Counted from the stretch's first letter, positions 36,498-46,571 are shown. The stretch is 64,000 bases of DNA from Anaerostipes sp. MSJ-23 (GCF_018918155.1 NZ_JAHLPY010000014.1:1-64000); one strand, 5' to 3'. Translations and numbers: made by a program. The notes: a model not told the origin generated them from the sequence alone.

Positions 36498-37480
36498 TAT
36501 AGTAAAACCTCAATATCTTTCTTCATTTGTTTTATATCTTTTTCTTCCAGATGGACATGGAGCGCTTTTACATTATCCTCAATCTGTTCTGGTTTTCTCG
36601 CGCCTCCAAGTACATGCAATCCTTCGATCATCTGAGCAGTCAATGCAATGACCAGATTGCTATAACTGCATTCATATTTTTCAAGATATTTCTCCCAATC
36701 TTTTAAGATATCAAGAATAATCTTTCTTCGTTCCGGCTGGAACGATGGATTGTTATTTCTTACATCACCTTCTGGAAACGTTGTATCCATAGTAAATTTT
36801 CCAGTCAAAAGTCCCTGTTCTAGTGGAGAATACGCCTGAATAGATACACCTAATTCCTGACATACTGGCAACAATTCTTTTTCAATTCTTCTTGTCGCAA
36901 TACTGTATTTTTCCTGAATGACATCCAGTTGTCCATATTTACAGTATTCCCGAATATCTTGTTCCGTAACATTCGAAGCTCCAATGGCACGTATTTTTCC
37001 TTCTTTCTTTAAAGTCATCAAAGCATCCATCGTCTCTTCGATTGGGTAAAGCATTTTATCAGTTGTCTGCCAATGTGTGTATAATACATCAATATAGTCT
37101 GTTCCAAGAGTTAAAAGACTATGTTCCAAATCTTCAATAATTCCTTTTTTGGATAAATCACGATACACCTTCGTTCCATCAACTTCTTTATGATAAACAG
37201 GTGTTTCATGGCGCCACTCAAGCGCACACTTTGTAGAAAGAATGATGTTATTACGATTTCCTTTGATTGCCTTTCCAACGACTTCTTCACTATGATAAAG
37301 GCCGTAAATCGGAGCTGTATCAATCCATACAATTCCAAGATCAATTGCTTCCTGAATGGTCTGAATAGATAAGAAATCATCATTATCTCCCCACCAGCTT
37401 CCGCCACCGATTGCCCAAGTTCCCATTCCTAAGAAAGGAACTTTTATTCCGCTTTTTCCAATCTCTCTTAACTGTGCCAT
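36497..37480 (-). CDS. Aldo/keto reductase
   Basis: A 327-aa NADPH-dependent reductase with the TIM-barrel signatures IVWIDTAPIYGLYHSEEVVG (catalytic Asp and Tyr), the active-site Lys (LSTKCAL), YTHWQT and QAYSPLEQGLLTG. The substrate cannot be read from the sequence. It sits between queA (20 nt) and the flavoprotein, in the same operon. Confidence 0.9.
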   Translation of the reverse strand: MAQLREIGKSGIKVPFLGMGTWAIGGGSWWGDNDDFLSIQTIQEAIDLGIVWIDTAPIYGLYHSEEVVGKAIKGNRNNIILSTKCALEWRHETPVYHKEVDGTKVYRDLSKKGIIEDLEHSLLTLGTDYIDVLYTHWQTTDKMLYPIEETMDALMTLKKEGKIRAIGASNVTEQDIREYCKYGQLDVIQEKYSIATRRIEKELLPVCQELGVSIQAYSPLEQGLLTGKFTMDTTFPEGDVRNNNPSFQPERRKIILDILKDWEKYLEKYECSYSNLVIALTAQMIEGLHVLGGARKPEQIEDNVKALHVHLEEKDIKQMKKDIEVLL

Positions 37481-37500
37481 TTTATACTCCTTTCGCTTTT

Positions 37501-38529
37501 TTATGGATGAATAAACATCGCATCTCCAAAGGAGAAGAAACGATATTTCTCCTTCACTGCAATATGATATGCATTTAAAATATGTTCTCTTCCAGCAAGT
37601 GCAGACACAAGCATCAACAAAGTAGACTCTGGAAGATGGAAATTTGTAATCAGTCCATCGATCACTTTGAATTTATATCCAGGATAGATAAAAATATCTG
37701 TCCATCCACTCTTTGCATGAAGTGTTCCATCTTCTTCTGCTACTGACTCCAATGTTCTTGTGCTTGTCGTACCAACAGAAATTACTCTTCCACCCGCTGC
37801 CTTCGTATCATTAATCAATTTCGCATCCTCTTCTTCGATCCGGTAAAATTCCGAATGCATATGATGATCAAGAACATCATCTACTTTAACCGGGCGGAAA
37901 GTTCCAAGTCCTACATGAAGAGTCACATAGGCAATCTTAACACCCATTTCTTTAATTTCTTCTAACAATTCTTTTGTGAAATGAAGCCCTGCAGTTGGTG
38001 CTGCAGCAGAACCATCATACTTTGCATAAACCGTTTGATAACGATTCTTATCTTTTAACTGATGTGTAATATAAGGTGGAAGAGGCATCTGTCCAAGTTC
38101 ATCTAACACTTCCTCAAAAATTCCCTCATATTCAAACTTCACCAAACGATTTCCTTCATCAACAACATCAATAACCTCTCCGACAAGTTTTCCATCTCCA
38201 AAAGAAATCCTTGCTCCTGGTCGTGCCTTTTTCCCTGGTTTTACAAGGGTTTCCCATACATTATCCTGCTTTCTCTTAAGCAGTAGTACTTCCACTTTCC
38301 CACCAGTTTCTTCTTTTGCTCCAATCAGTCTTGCCGGAATTACCTTTGTATTATTTAAAACAAGACAGTCTCCTGGTTTCAAATAATTTGTAATATTACG
38401 AAATACGTCGTGACCAATTTCTCCTGTGTTTTTATCTAATGTCAAGAGTCTGGAGCTTGAACGATCCTCCAATGGATCCTGTGCGATTAACTCTTGCGGC
38501 AAATCAAATGTAAAATCTGAGACTTTCAT
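37501..38529 (-). CDS. queA: S-adenosylmethionine:tRNA ribosyltransferase-isomerase QueA
   Basis: Transfers the ribose of SAM to preQ1-modified tRNA to form epoxyqueuosine. The 342-aa sequence has the family landmarks [50 protein letters not shown] and [12 protein letters not shown]. It is the first gene of a five-gene operon (queA to ispH). Its promoter lies 60 nt upstream. Confidence 0.96.
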   Translation of the reverse strand: MKVSDFTFDLPQELIAQDPLEDRSSSRLLTLDKNTGEIGHDVFRNITNYLKPGDCLVLNNTKVIPARLIGAKEETGGKVEVLLLKRKQDNVWETLVKPGKKARPGARISFGDGKLVGEVIDVVDEGNRLVKFEYEGIFEEVLDELGQMPLPPYITHQLKDKNRYQTVYAKYDGSAAAPTAGLHFTKELLEEIKEMGVKIAYVTLHVGLGTFRPVKVDDVLDHHMHSEFYRIEEEDAKLINDTKAAGGRVISVGTTSTRTLESVAEEDGTLHAKSGWTDIFIYPGYKFKVIDGLITNFHLPESTLLMLVSALAGREHILNAYHIAVKEKYRFFSFGDAMFIHP

Positions 38530-38589
38530 TTTTTTGTATCCCTTCTTACTTATTTATTTATAATGATAATTTTTTAAAATTCGGCTTAT

Positions 38590-38618
38590 AGTATAGCACG
38601 AACCATAAAAATCCGCAA
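38590..38618 (-). promoter_or_regulatory. Promoter of the queA operon
   Basis: Minus strand TTGCGG (38613-38618), 17-nt spacer, TATACT (38590-38595). It lies just past the end of the MATE gene. No terminator for the MATE gene is evident here. Confidence 0.55.
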
Positions 38619-38624
38619 TAAACA

Positions 38625-39961
38625 TCAAATCACCTGATGCTTCAACCATTTTCGGTTTTTAAAACGAATCATATAAATTACAGCTCGAATCGTCCAATCG
38701 GTAAACATACCAATCCAGACTGCTATCGGTCCCATTCCAAAAACTCTTGCAAGAATCATCGCAAGCACAACCCTACAAAGCCACATAGAAAGAACCGATA
38801 GTGTCATAGAAAACTTCACATCTCCGGCAGCGCGAAGGCCATAAGCCGGAATAAAAGCCATGACCCATACGATTGGTTTTACAACAGTAATACAAGTCAC
38901 CATAAAAATGCACATCTTTGCACTTGCCTGTTCCATGCCTCCAAAATAAGTAATTGGATAAGTGAGCGCCATCATAAGCAGACAAGAAATAACAACAACA
39001 ACTTCCGCTGCAATAGAGATTTTCTTTATGTAATAGATCGCCTCTTCTTTCTCCCCTGCCCCAAGGCATTCACCAACAACCGTCATCAAACCAATTCCCA
39101 TTCCGATTGCCATAATTCCATTTAAATTTTCAATAATATTCGTCATTCCCTGTGCTGCAATCGCTGCAGTACCCATTAAAGATACCGTTGACTGAATTGC
39201 CAGCTTTCCAAACTGAAACATACTGTTTTCAACACCTGATGGAATCCCAATATGAAGAATTCTTTTAATTTCTGCCCAATCCGGACGAATAGATAAATAA
39301 TGTGTCAACTGTACTTCAATTTTGGGACTGCGAAGTTTATAAAGAACAACGATCATAGCAAATGCTCTCGCAAGCATGGTTGCACAAGAAGACCCTGCAA
39401 CACCAAGATGAAAAATCCATACAAAAACCAAATTTAGTATAATATTTACTACATTCGCTACTATCGAAATCTGCATTGGAAGACGACTATTTTCCTGTGC
39501 CCTTAAAATGCAGGCACCGTCATCATATAATGCAATAAATGGATAAGACATTGCCGAGAAAAAGAAATATTTCTTTGCATTGCTCATAACCAATGGCTCT
39601 ACTTTTCCAAAAATTACACCAAGGATCTGATTACTAAACAAATGACATAATACAGCAATCATCAGTGAAAGCAAAAAAGTAATAAACAGTAACTGTCTTG
39701 CAGAATTTCTTGCAGAGTCTTTTTTATTACATCCAAGATAATGAGAACATACCACTGTTCCTCCAGATGCTAATGCAAAAAAGGCCTGCACGATCAAAAT
39801 ATTAATGGAATCTACTAAGCTAACTGCTGAAATTGCTGCCGACCCAAGATTACTGACAACCAACGTATCTACTGTCCCCATAAATGAATTAAGAAGCTGA
39901 TCAATGGCCAAGGGAATATTAAGGCCGCCAGCTTCCGATTACTAAAACGTCTTTCTTTCAT
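38625..39961 (-). CDS. MATE family efflux transporter, frameshifted near its start
   Basis: A multidrug/metabolite:Na+ or H+ antiporter of about 12 helices. The open frame begins at a TTG (39911) and lacks the usual first 17 or so residues. These lie just upstream in another frame: ATG 39961 encodes MKERRFSNRKLAALIFP, which would join LAIDQLLNSFMGTVDTLVVS if one base were added near 39908-39913. The repaired protein would be 445 aa, normal for MATE. Either a recent single-base deletion or a sequencing error. Confidence 0.8.
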
Positions 39962-40029
39962 TTTTTCATCATCTCTTTCCTGTCTATTTTTTGTTATATT
40001 CCCATAAAAAATACCCTTCGTTTATTATA

Positions 40030-40062
40030 AAAAAAAGACATTGAATTCTCAATATCTTTTTA
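40030..40062 (-). terminator. Terminator after the NSS transporter
   Basis: AAAAAGACATTGA/TCAATATCTTTTT with one wobble and a short loop, followed on the minus strand by a long T run. Confidence 0.78.
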
Positions 40063-40121
40063 ATAAGTGTTTGCACTCCTCGAATCCAAGAAACCGAAGA
40101 TTTCTGCCTTAAGTCTTAAAT

Positions 40122-41447
40122 TTATCCAATCCCACCAAGTGCAATTCCTAATACAAGAACAAATATACAGATTGGAACATAAAGATATTTACAAACCAGA
40201 AAATATCGTTTTGTAAATTTCTTTTTTCTTCCTTTATTCACCTGTACTTCCACATACCTTTTCCCAGCTATCCAGAAGAACATAATTCCTGCAAGTCCTG
40301 CTCCTAGCGGACAAATATAAATCGAGAGGACATCCATCCAATCAGAAACAATTCCTTGAATGAAGAGAGAAACAAGCAGACCAATCACGGCAACGATGAT
40401 ACAAGATGTTTTTCTTCCCACATGTAGTTTTTCTTGCACAGTTGCAATTGGCGCTTCATAAAGATTTATCAAAGAAGTCATTCCTGCAAATAATACTGCA
40501 ACAAAAAAAATCATTGCAATCCATCTGCTTCCTGGCATCGATCTAATCAAATTAGGTAAATAAATAAACAAAAGTCCTGGACCTCCCTGATTAAGTTTAG
40601 CTCCGGTTGTTGCCATCGCAGGAATGATCACAAGTGCTGCAAGCATTGCTGCAACCGTATCAAAAAATGCAACTCTTGCAGCTGAAGCTGGAATATCTTC
40701 TTCATCCGAAAGATAGGAACCATAGATCAAAGTTCCATTTCCTGCAACAGAAAGTGAAAAAAACGCCTGTCCTAATGCAAAAATCCATGTTTTGGGATCT
40801 AAGAGAGCTGTCTTGTCTATACGAAATATATAATGATACCCATGGATTGCTCCTGACTGAAAGGATACATAAACACCAAGAATAACAAATAAAATAAAAA
40901 ATATTGGCATCAAAATCTTATTCGCTTTCTCAATTCCTTGTCCTACACCAAACATTAAAATAATCATACATATTACAAGAGCCATTACTTGCCATATATT
41001 GTTTCCAAACGCAGATGCCATATTTCCAAATTTTTTCCCAAATTCCTCTACGGTCTTCGGTGCAAGAGTGGTTCCAGTAAAAGTTCCAACGGCATATTTT
41101 AAAATCCATCCCATAACTACTGTATAGCCAATTGCCATTGCAAGAGAACCAAGTACTGGAATCATCCCAAAGGTTTCCCCAAGCTTTCTTTTTCCTTTTT
41201 TCTCACAAATCATGCCAAATGCATCGATTGGTCCTGATCTTGCCGCACGTCCAAGACTCATCTCTCCAATTACCCCTGTCGACGCGATCACAATAATAAA
41301 GAGAAAATAGGGGATTAAAAAAGAACCTCCTCCATACAAAGAAACTCTCGTAGAAAACATCCATATATTTCCCATACCAACAGCTGAACCAATGCATGCA
41401 AGAATAAATCCCCATCGGCTGTTAAATGATTCTCTATTATTTTTCAT
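40122..41447 (-). CDS. Sodium-dependent transporter of the NSS (SNF) family
   Basis: A 441-aa protein with 11-12 helices of the LeuT fold. TM1 reads SRWGFILACIGSAVGMGNIW (residues 10-29), the unwound Na+/substrate region. The highly conserved following Arg is replaced by Met30 (NIWMFS instead of NIWRFP). The substrate is likely an amino acid. It starts 6 nt after a lipoprotein gene stop, so the two are co-transcribed. Confidence 0.9.
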   Translation of the reverse strand: MKNNRESFNSRWGFILACIGSAVGMGNIWMFSTRVSLYGGGSFLIPYFLFIIVIASTGVIGEMSLGRAARSGPIDAFGMICEKKGKRKLGETFGMIPVLGSLAMAIGYTVVMGWILKYAVGTFTGTTLAPKTVEEFGKKFGNMASAFGNNIWQVMALVICMIILMFGVGQGIEKANKILMPIFFILFVILGVYVSFQSGAIHGYHYIFRIDKTALLDPKTWIFALGQAFFSLSVAGNGTLIYGSYLSDEEDIPASAARVAFFDTVAAMLAALVIIPAMATTGAKLNQGGPGLLFIYLPNLIRSMPGSRWIAMIFFVAVLFAGMTSLINLYEAPIATVQEKLHVGRKTSCIIVAVIGLLVSLFIQGIVSDWMDVLSIYICPLGAGLAGIMFFWIAGKRYVEVQVNKGRKKKFTKRYFLVCKYLYVPICIFVLVLGIALGGIG

Positions 41448-41453
41448 TCTTCT

Positions 41454-42305
41454 TTATACTCCTGATCTTTCTTTTTTTAACTTTAATTTCACCGGAGTCA
41501 ACACTCCATCTTTTCCTAATTTTTGCCACTCATATTCTAGTGATTTCTTTGCAGAATATATTTTTCGTCTCATAATGGTTTTGGATCCTGTTCCTGCAAG
41601 TTTTTCATTGATAATTACATATGATGTCTTTTTCTGCATTTGATAGCTTTTCTGATCTGGTGAAAAATAGGCTGTTTTTTTAATCTTTCGATCCTTTGCA
41701 TCCATTTCTATGATTTGAATTTTCTTCACCGCTCGAGAGGATTGAACGGTCATCGAATAAGTTATTTTATGTTTTCCTTTCGTACCTGAACGAGAAAGCG
41801 CAACACTTGCACCTTTTGGCAATCCCTCTACTCTAGATATTTGCATTTCGTTCAGATCTGCATAAAAGGTCCCATCCTGACGTTTATAAACTGGATATAA
41901 TCTTTCTTCTACTATATTTTCCGTCTCCTGTACGTTGATCGTTCCAGAAACTTTCCATTCCTTAGTTTTAGCTTTCTGATTATCACCCGACTGTATGTTT
42001 TCTTTCAAATGAAGATGCCGAATTTGAGGATCACTATCCATCTGTGTCATATTTTTTTTTGAGGAATATTTCATATATAAGAAATATCCATTTAACTTTT
42101 TGAAATGAATAAGGCCATTTTTATCTTTTTTCCCTTCTATCTTTCCATTACAATTTTTATTTTTTCCAATTCCTACATATATACCATAGAATGTTTTTTT
42201 CGGTCTGATACTTTCTTCTCTCTTAGCAAGACGACATCCTGGTAACAGGATGGTACCCGCCAAAACACTGATCAATATCACGATCCTTTTTCTATTTTTC
42301 TCCAT
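41454..42305 (-). CDS. Lipoprotein of unknown function
   Basis: A protein of about 283 aa with a lipoprotein signal: basic N-terminus, hydrophobic core and lipobox LLPGC (Cys24, counting from the start at 42305). GGAGGAGAAAG precedes that start; it overlaps the XRE gene by 14 nt. The rest is Lys-rich and hydrophilic, with a central beta-rich stretch (VSGTINVQETENIVEERLYP). I do not recognise the domain. It sits between the XRE regulator and the NSS transporter. Confidence 0.78.
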   Translation of the reverse strand: MEKNRKRIVILISVLAGTILLPGCRLAKREESIRPKKTFYGIYVGIGKNKNCNGKIEGKKDKNGLIHFKKLNGYFLYMKYSSKKNMTQMDSDPQIRHLHLKENIQSGDNQKAKTKEWKVSGTINVQETENIVEERLYPVYKRQDGTFYADLNEMQISRVEGLPKGASVALSRSGTKGKHKITYSMTVQSSRAVKKIQIIEMDAKDRKIKKTAYFSPDQKSYQMQKKTSYVIINEKLAGTGSKTIMRRKIYSAKKSLEYEWQKLGKDGVLTPVKLKLKKERSGV

Positions 42306-42522
42306 CTTTCTCCTCCAGTTTTCCATCAAATTTCAAGATATCTCCTACATCACATTCCAGATAATAACAAATTTTATTAATTGTGGAAAACCTAACTCCT
42401 TTGGCCTTCCCACTTCTTAAAATAGACAAATTTGCTTCTGTGATATGGATTTTTTTACATAGTTCTTTGGATGTTATATTTTTTTCTTTTAAAATATCGT
42501 CCAAATGTACTCTAATTCCCAT
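42292..42522 (-). CDS. XRE-family helix-turn-helix regulator
   Basis: A 76-aa single HTH domain protein: DDILKEKNITSKELCKKIH, then ITEANLSILRSGKAKGVRFS as the recognition region. It belongs to the small HTH subgroup that accompanies DUF2975 membrane proteins. It follows the DUF2975-like gene by 17 nt and probably represses the operon through the two operators at 43501-43561. Confidence 0.9.
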   Translation of the reverse strand: MGIRVHLDDILKEKNITSKELCKKIHITEANLSILRSGKAKGVRFSTINKICYYLECDVGDILKFDGKLEEKDGEK

Positions 42523-42539
42523 ACAAACTTTACTTCCTT

Positions 42540-43487
42540 CTATATAAATTGATCATTTTCTTCTTTTAATTTTTTTGTTTTTTTAAAGTATTCATAAAAA
42601 ATCAATGAACCAAATGCAATCAATAATGGTTGTATCGATAAATCCAAGTTAAAATTTACATGTTGTAAATTCGCAGAAGCTACAAATTGATAAATATTAA
42701 AAACAACATTTACAAGAACTGTTAATCCCATGATAAGCTTAGCACTCTCTGAAAGTTTTCTAGCTACTTTCATCTGTTTTTCTTCGTTTTCACTTTCCAT
42801 GGCCTTTACCATGTTCAACATCGTCAATAAAAGCCATATCATCAAACAGATCGGCAGAATTTGTACTGCCATCTTCATCCAATCATCCATTGTGAATTGA
42901 GACGCTTTTTGCAAAATTTCAAATATTTTTATATAAAAGATCATTAATGTATAAAAACTTGCTACAAGTATAAGTAAAAAATTCATTCCGCGATACAGAC
43001 GTTTTTTCCAACCTTTCTGTTCTTCTTTTCCAAGTAAAACAACTGCTTTTAAAACACCCCACGCAATTAGCAGACTGTAAAACAAATTTGCATATCCTAT
43101 TTTTATCGCTGGAAAGGCACTGCTATCTGTCGTAAAAATATCTGGCATATGATGATACATTCGTCCAGGATTAATAAATTCATAAATAATATAAAATAAA
43201 AACAATGATATAAGAAATAGCAGAATATCTTCTTTTCCTTTGTTATGTTTTCTCCAATAATATAATACAGGCCAAATACAAATTCCTATATAGATGATAA
43301 TCGCTATTACATTTCCTACATCAGAACCTAGAGACATCCACCGTAATATTTTTCCTACCACTTCAAACGGAAGATATTCTATTTCAAGCGCATTTGAAAA
43401 TCGAAATACTTTCTGACACAAAACAGCCAAAAAAACGCCTATCATTGCTTCTCCAATTAAGATTTTTTCCATTTTCCATTTCATCAT
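42540..43487 (-). CDS. DUF2975-like membrane protein
   Basis: A 315-aa membrane protein with about eight hydrophobic segments. The C-terminal half fits the DUF2975 pattern (SIQPLLIAFGSLIFYEYFKK then KTKKLKEENDQFI), while the N-terminal half is longer than usual. Function unknown; in other genomes DUF2975 genes sit next to the same type of small HTH gene, as here. GGAGGTGGG precedes the ATG and a strong promoter inside paired operators lies upstream. Confidence 0.78.
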   Translation of the reverse strand: MMKWKMEKILIGEAMIGVFLAVLCQKVFRFSNALEIEYLPFEVVGKILRWMSLGSDVGNVIAIIIYIGICIWPVLYYWRKHNKGKEDILLFLISLFLFYIIYEFINPGRMYHHMPDIFTTDSSAFPAIKIGYANLFYSLLIAWGVLKAVVLLGKEEQKGWKKRLYRGMNFLLILVASFYTLMIFYIKIFEILQKASQFTMDDWMKMAVQILPICLMIWLLLTMLNMVKAMESENEEKQMKVARKLSESAKLIMGLTVLVNVVFNIYQFVASANLQHVNFNLDLSIQPLLIAFGSLIFYEYFKKTKKLKEENDQFI

Positions 43488-43500
43488 CCCACCTCCGCTA

Positions 43501-43561
43501 ATTATTGTTTTTCGATAATTTTAATTTTATTATATCATTAATATTATTGTTTTTCAATAAT
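43501..43561 (-). promoter_or_regulatory. Promoter between twin operators of the DUF2975-XRE operon
   Basis: Two 19-bp sites, ATTATTG-TTTTT-CRATAAT, lie at 43501-43519 and 43543-43561, exactly 42 bp (four DNA turns) apart; the second is a perfect 7-bp inverted repeat. Between them on the minus strand are TATAAT (43529-43534) and TTGAAA (43552-43557) with a 17-nt spacer. One site overlaps -35 and the other the start region. Autorepression by the XRE protein is inferred. Confidence 0.8.
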
Positions 43562-43596
43562 TTAATTTGCATACCGCTTACCTTTTTATACAAAAT

Positions 43597-43702
43597 TCCC
43601 CTATATAAGATTTTTCTATGAATGCTAAACAGAGTACCACGTCCATAGGAGTAACAACACCGCATAGGAATGGTAATTCACTTCATTGTCTTATATAGGG
43701 GA
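43597..43702. repeat. 106-bp element with 14-bp terminal inverted repeats
   Basis: TCCCCTATATAAGA (43597-43610) and its exact complement (43689-43702) enclose 78 nt that contain two related ~20-nt strings (CACGTCCATAGGAGTAAC and CACCGCATAGGAATGGTAA). No target duplication is visible. It could be a small non-autonomous mobile element, a structured RNA or a repeated intergenic element. Confidence 0.5.
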
Positions 43703-43708
43703 GCCATT

Positions 43709-43957
43709 TTAAAATTTATACTTTAAAACCTGATAAGAATATTTATCAGCTTTACAGGTAACTATCAGTTTTCCATTTTTATCATATTCTCCAAATTTCT
43801 TACTCATTCCGCTGCTAAAACAAATATTTCCATTGATATCCTGCACACTGCTAACAGTAGGATGCGGAAAGATCGCTTGGATAAATCTTCCCGTTCTGAA
43901 ACTGGCTAACGCTGTGATATGAGAATCCAGCCTGTTTTCCTCGCAGAATACGTCCAT
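43709..43957 (-). pseudogene. Truncated gene remnant (possible sulfotransferase C-terminus)
   Basis: An open frame of 82 codons without a ribosome site; the frame stays open a few codons further upstream. The C-terminus (INGNICFSSGMSKKFGEYDK...YSYQVLKYKF) recalls the last repeats of aryl-sulfate sulfotransferases, but I cannot verify this. It is probably a 3' fragment left by deletion. It ends 7 nt from the inverted-repeat element. Confidence 0.4.
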
Positions 43958-43998
43958 TTCTATCGTAAAACAAGACTCTCCACTCTCTACCTACGGTG

Positions 43999-44016
43999 GA
44001 TCGCTTCAGCGATCAA
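43999..44016. repeat. Palindrome GATCGCT-TC-AGCGATC
   Basis: A perfect 7-bp inverted repeat (44000-44015) in the non-coding gap after pheT, next to the string CTACCTACGGTG. It may be part of the remnant element; no function is assigned. Confidence 0.55.
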
Positions 44017-44038
44017 TTTTCCTATAAAATAAAAAACA

Positions 44039-44090
44039 ACCAGATCAGCAACAATATCAAAACAAAAAAACTGTTACTGTCTGGCTATTT
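44039..44090 (-). terminator. Terminator of pheST
   Basis: CCAGACAGTAACAG pairs imperfectly with a distant TGTTGCTGATCTGG on the minus strand, followed by TTGTTTTTTATTTT, just after pheT. Confidence 0.65.
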
Positions 44091-44100
44091 TAAAATACTT

Positions 44101-46521
44101 TTAAGCTCTTAATTCAATGCCTAATTTCTTCAATTCTACAAGAATGTCTTCTACGATTTTAGAAACTTCTGCATCTTCCAATGTGCGATCCTTTGCACGG
44201 AAAGTTAAGGAGTAGGCAACGGATTTATATCCTTTTTCGATCTGATCTCCTTCATAAACATCAAATAATTCATAAGATTCCAGTAATTTTCCACCTTTAT
44301 CTTTAAAGATCTTTTCAAGCTGTCCAACAAAGATGTTTTTCTTCATAACCATACTTAAGTCACGTTTCATAGCAGGGAATTTTGCTACACCTTCATATTT
44401 ACGATCAAAGGTTGCCTTTGGTACTAACGTTGGCATATCGATGACTGCTACATAAACTTCACCTTTCATATTATAGTTATCCATAACTTCTGGATGAACC
44501 TGTCCAATATAGGCAACTCTTTCTCCATCCAAAAGTACATTTGCCTGACGTCCTGGGTGTAAGAAAGGATGCTCTGATGTTGGAATATATTCAGATTTTC
44601 CACCTAAACCGAGAGAATCTAACATATCTTCCAAAACTCCCTTTAAGTTAAAGAAATCACAGTCTCCATACATTCCAAGTGTCATTTGCATTCTTTCATC
44701 TGGAAGCTCTGTAAGAGGTAATGCTTTTGGAATATAGATATTTCCAAATTCATATAATCTTACATTTTTATTTCTATGAGCCAGGTTTGTCGCTAGTGAA
44801 GTAAGCATTCCGTTTAAAGAAATGGTTCTCATGATACTGAAATCTTCTCCTAATGGATTAGAAATCTCAATTGCCTGACGTTCTTTTGCATCCGCTGGCA
44901 ACAATAATTTATCAAATACTTTCGGGCTTTCAAATGAATATGTCATTCCACCACAGAACCCATTTTGTTCTGCTACATTACGGCATATATCTTCCACACG
45001 CATTTTAAATGGCTTTTTACCTGCTGTGGATTCTCCATTTGGAAGAGTTACTGGGATATTATCATATCCATAAAATCTTGCAACTTCCTCTGCTAAATCA
45101 GCCATACGATGAAGATCCTGACGGAAAGATGGTACAATAACCTCATTTGTTGCTTCATCATAATCAAGTTCAATTCGTTTAAAGTATTTAAGAACTTGTT
45201 CCTTCGATACATCTGTTCCAAGGAGTGCATTCATCTTATCAACTTCCAAAGGAAGACGAATTTGTTTTACAGGATTTGGATAAACATCAACTGCTCCTCC
45301 AACAACTTCTCCTGCTCCTAATTCTTCAATCAGCTGGCATGCACGATCCATGGCTGCCATTGCATTTTCAGGATCCAATCCTTTTTCAAACTTACCAGAT
45401 GCATCGGTTCTTAATCCAATTCTCTTAGAAGAAAGACGGATATTGGTTCCATCAAAACATGCTGCTTCGAATAATAATGTTTTGATATCATCTGTCACCA
45501 TGGAATTTTCTCCTCCCATGATACCTGCGATTCCGATTTCTTTTTCTCCATCACAGATCATCAAAACATTTTCATCCATGATTCTTTCTTCACCATCTAA
45601 AGTTGTAAATTTATCTCCATTTTTTGCACGACGCACAATGATTTCTTTGTTTGCAATTGTATCAAGATCATAAGCATGCATTGGCTGTCCATATTCTTCC
45701 ATGACATAGTTTGTAATATCAACTAAGTTATTAATTGGACGGATTCCCATGGCAGATAATCTTCTCTGCATCCATTCCGGTGATGGTGCAAGTTTGATAT
45801 TTTTTACAACTCTTGCTGTATACCTTGGACAAAGTTCATCATCTTCTACTCTTACTTTGATATAATTATTAACATCTTCATCATTTCCCGTTTTTGTAAC
45901 AACTGGTGGATGAAATTCCTTTCTAAAAGTTGCTGCTGCTTCCCTTGCCATACCAATCATGCTAAAGCAATCTACACGATTTGATGTAATTTCAAATTCT
46001 ACAACCGCATCGTGAAGTCCTAAAGCTTCAATTGCATCATCTCCAGGTTTTACATCTTTTTTAAAAATATAAATTCCATATTCTGGTGCTTCCGGATACA
46101 TATCTCTTGAACTTCCAAGTTCTTCGATGGAACACATCATACCAAAAGATTCTACTCCGCGAAGTTTCCCTTTTTTAATTTTAATTCCATTTTCTGGATT
46201 TTTTCCACCGTCATGACCACCAGCAACACGTCCCCCGTCTAATACAACAGGAACTAAGTCTCCTTCTGAAACATTTGGTGCTCCAGTTACGATCTGAATT
46301 GTCTCATCTCCAATATTCACCTGACAAATAATCAGTTTATCTGCATCTGGATGTTTTTCAATTTTTTCAATTTTTCCTACTACGATTTTTTCTAGGTTTT
46401 TATCTAAATATGTGACACTTTCCATATTGGAACCAGATAATGTCATTTTATCTGCATATTCCTGAGGAGTGCATTCTAAATCAGGCACATACGCCTTAAT
46501 CCATGAAATTGGTGTATCCAT
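44101..46521 (-). CDS. pheT: Phenylalanine--tRNA ligase beta subunit
   Basis: Large subunit of the alpha2/beta2 PheRS that charges tRNA-Phe and edits misacylated Tyr. The 806-aa chain has the N-terminal tRNA-binding OB fold (about 40-150; ADKLIICQVNIGDETIQIVTGAPN), the B3/B4 editing domain, B5 and a C-terminal anticodon-binding ferredoxin-like domain. It lies 50 nt after pheS and is controlled by the upstream T-box. Confidence 0.97.
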   Translation of the reverse strand: MDTPISWIKAYVPDLECTPQEYADKMTLSGSNMESVTYLDKNLEKIVVGKIEKIEKHPDADKLIICQVNIGDETIQIVTGAPNVSEGDLVPVVLDGGRVAGGHDGGKNPENGIKIKKGKLRGVESFGMMCSIEELGSSRDMYPEAPEYGIYIFKKDVKPGDDAIEALGLHDAVVEFEITSNRVDCFSMIGMAREAAATFRKEFHPPVVTKTGNDEDVNNYIKVRVEDDELCPRYTARVVKNIKLAPSPEWMQRRLSAMGIRPINNLVDITNYVMEEYGQPMHAYDLDTIANKEIIVRRAKNGDKFTTLDGEERIMDENVLMICDGEKEIGIAGIMGGENSMVTDDIKTLLFEAACFDGTNIRLSSKRIGLRTDASGKFEKGLDPENAMAAMDRACQLIEELGAGEVVGGAVDVYPNPVKQIRLPLEVDKMNALLGTDVSKEQVLKYFKRIELDYDEATNEVIVPSFRQDLHRMADLAEEVARFYGYDNIPVTLPNGESTAGKKPFKMRVEDICRNVAEQNGFCGGMTYSFESPKVFDKLLLPADAKERQAIEISNPLGEDFSIMRTISLNGMLTSLATNLAHRNKNVRLYEFGNIYIPKALPLTELPDERMQMTLGMYGDCDFFNLKGVLEDMLDSLGLGGKSEYIPTSEHPFLHPGRQANVLLDGERVAYIGQVHPEVMDNYNMKGEVYVAVIDMPTLVPKATFDRKYEGVAKFPAMKRDLSMVMKKNIFVGQLEKIFKDKGGKLLESYELFDVYEGDQIEKGYKSVAYSLTFRAKDRTLEDAEVSKIVEDILVELKKLGIELRA

Positions 46522-46571
46522 TTCTTTTTTCTCCTTTTATTTCTATCTTTTTTTCTTAAATTCTCAAATCT

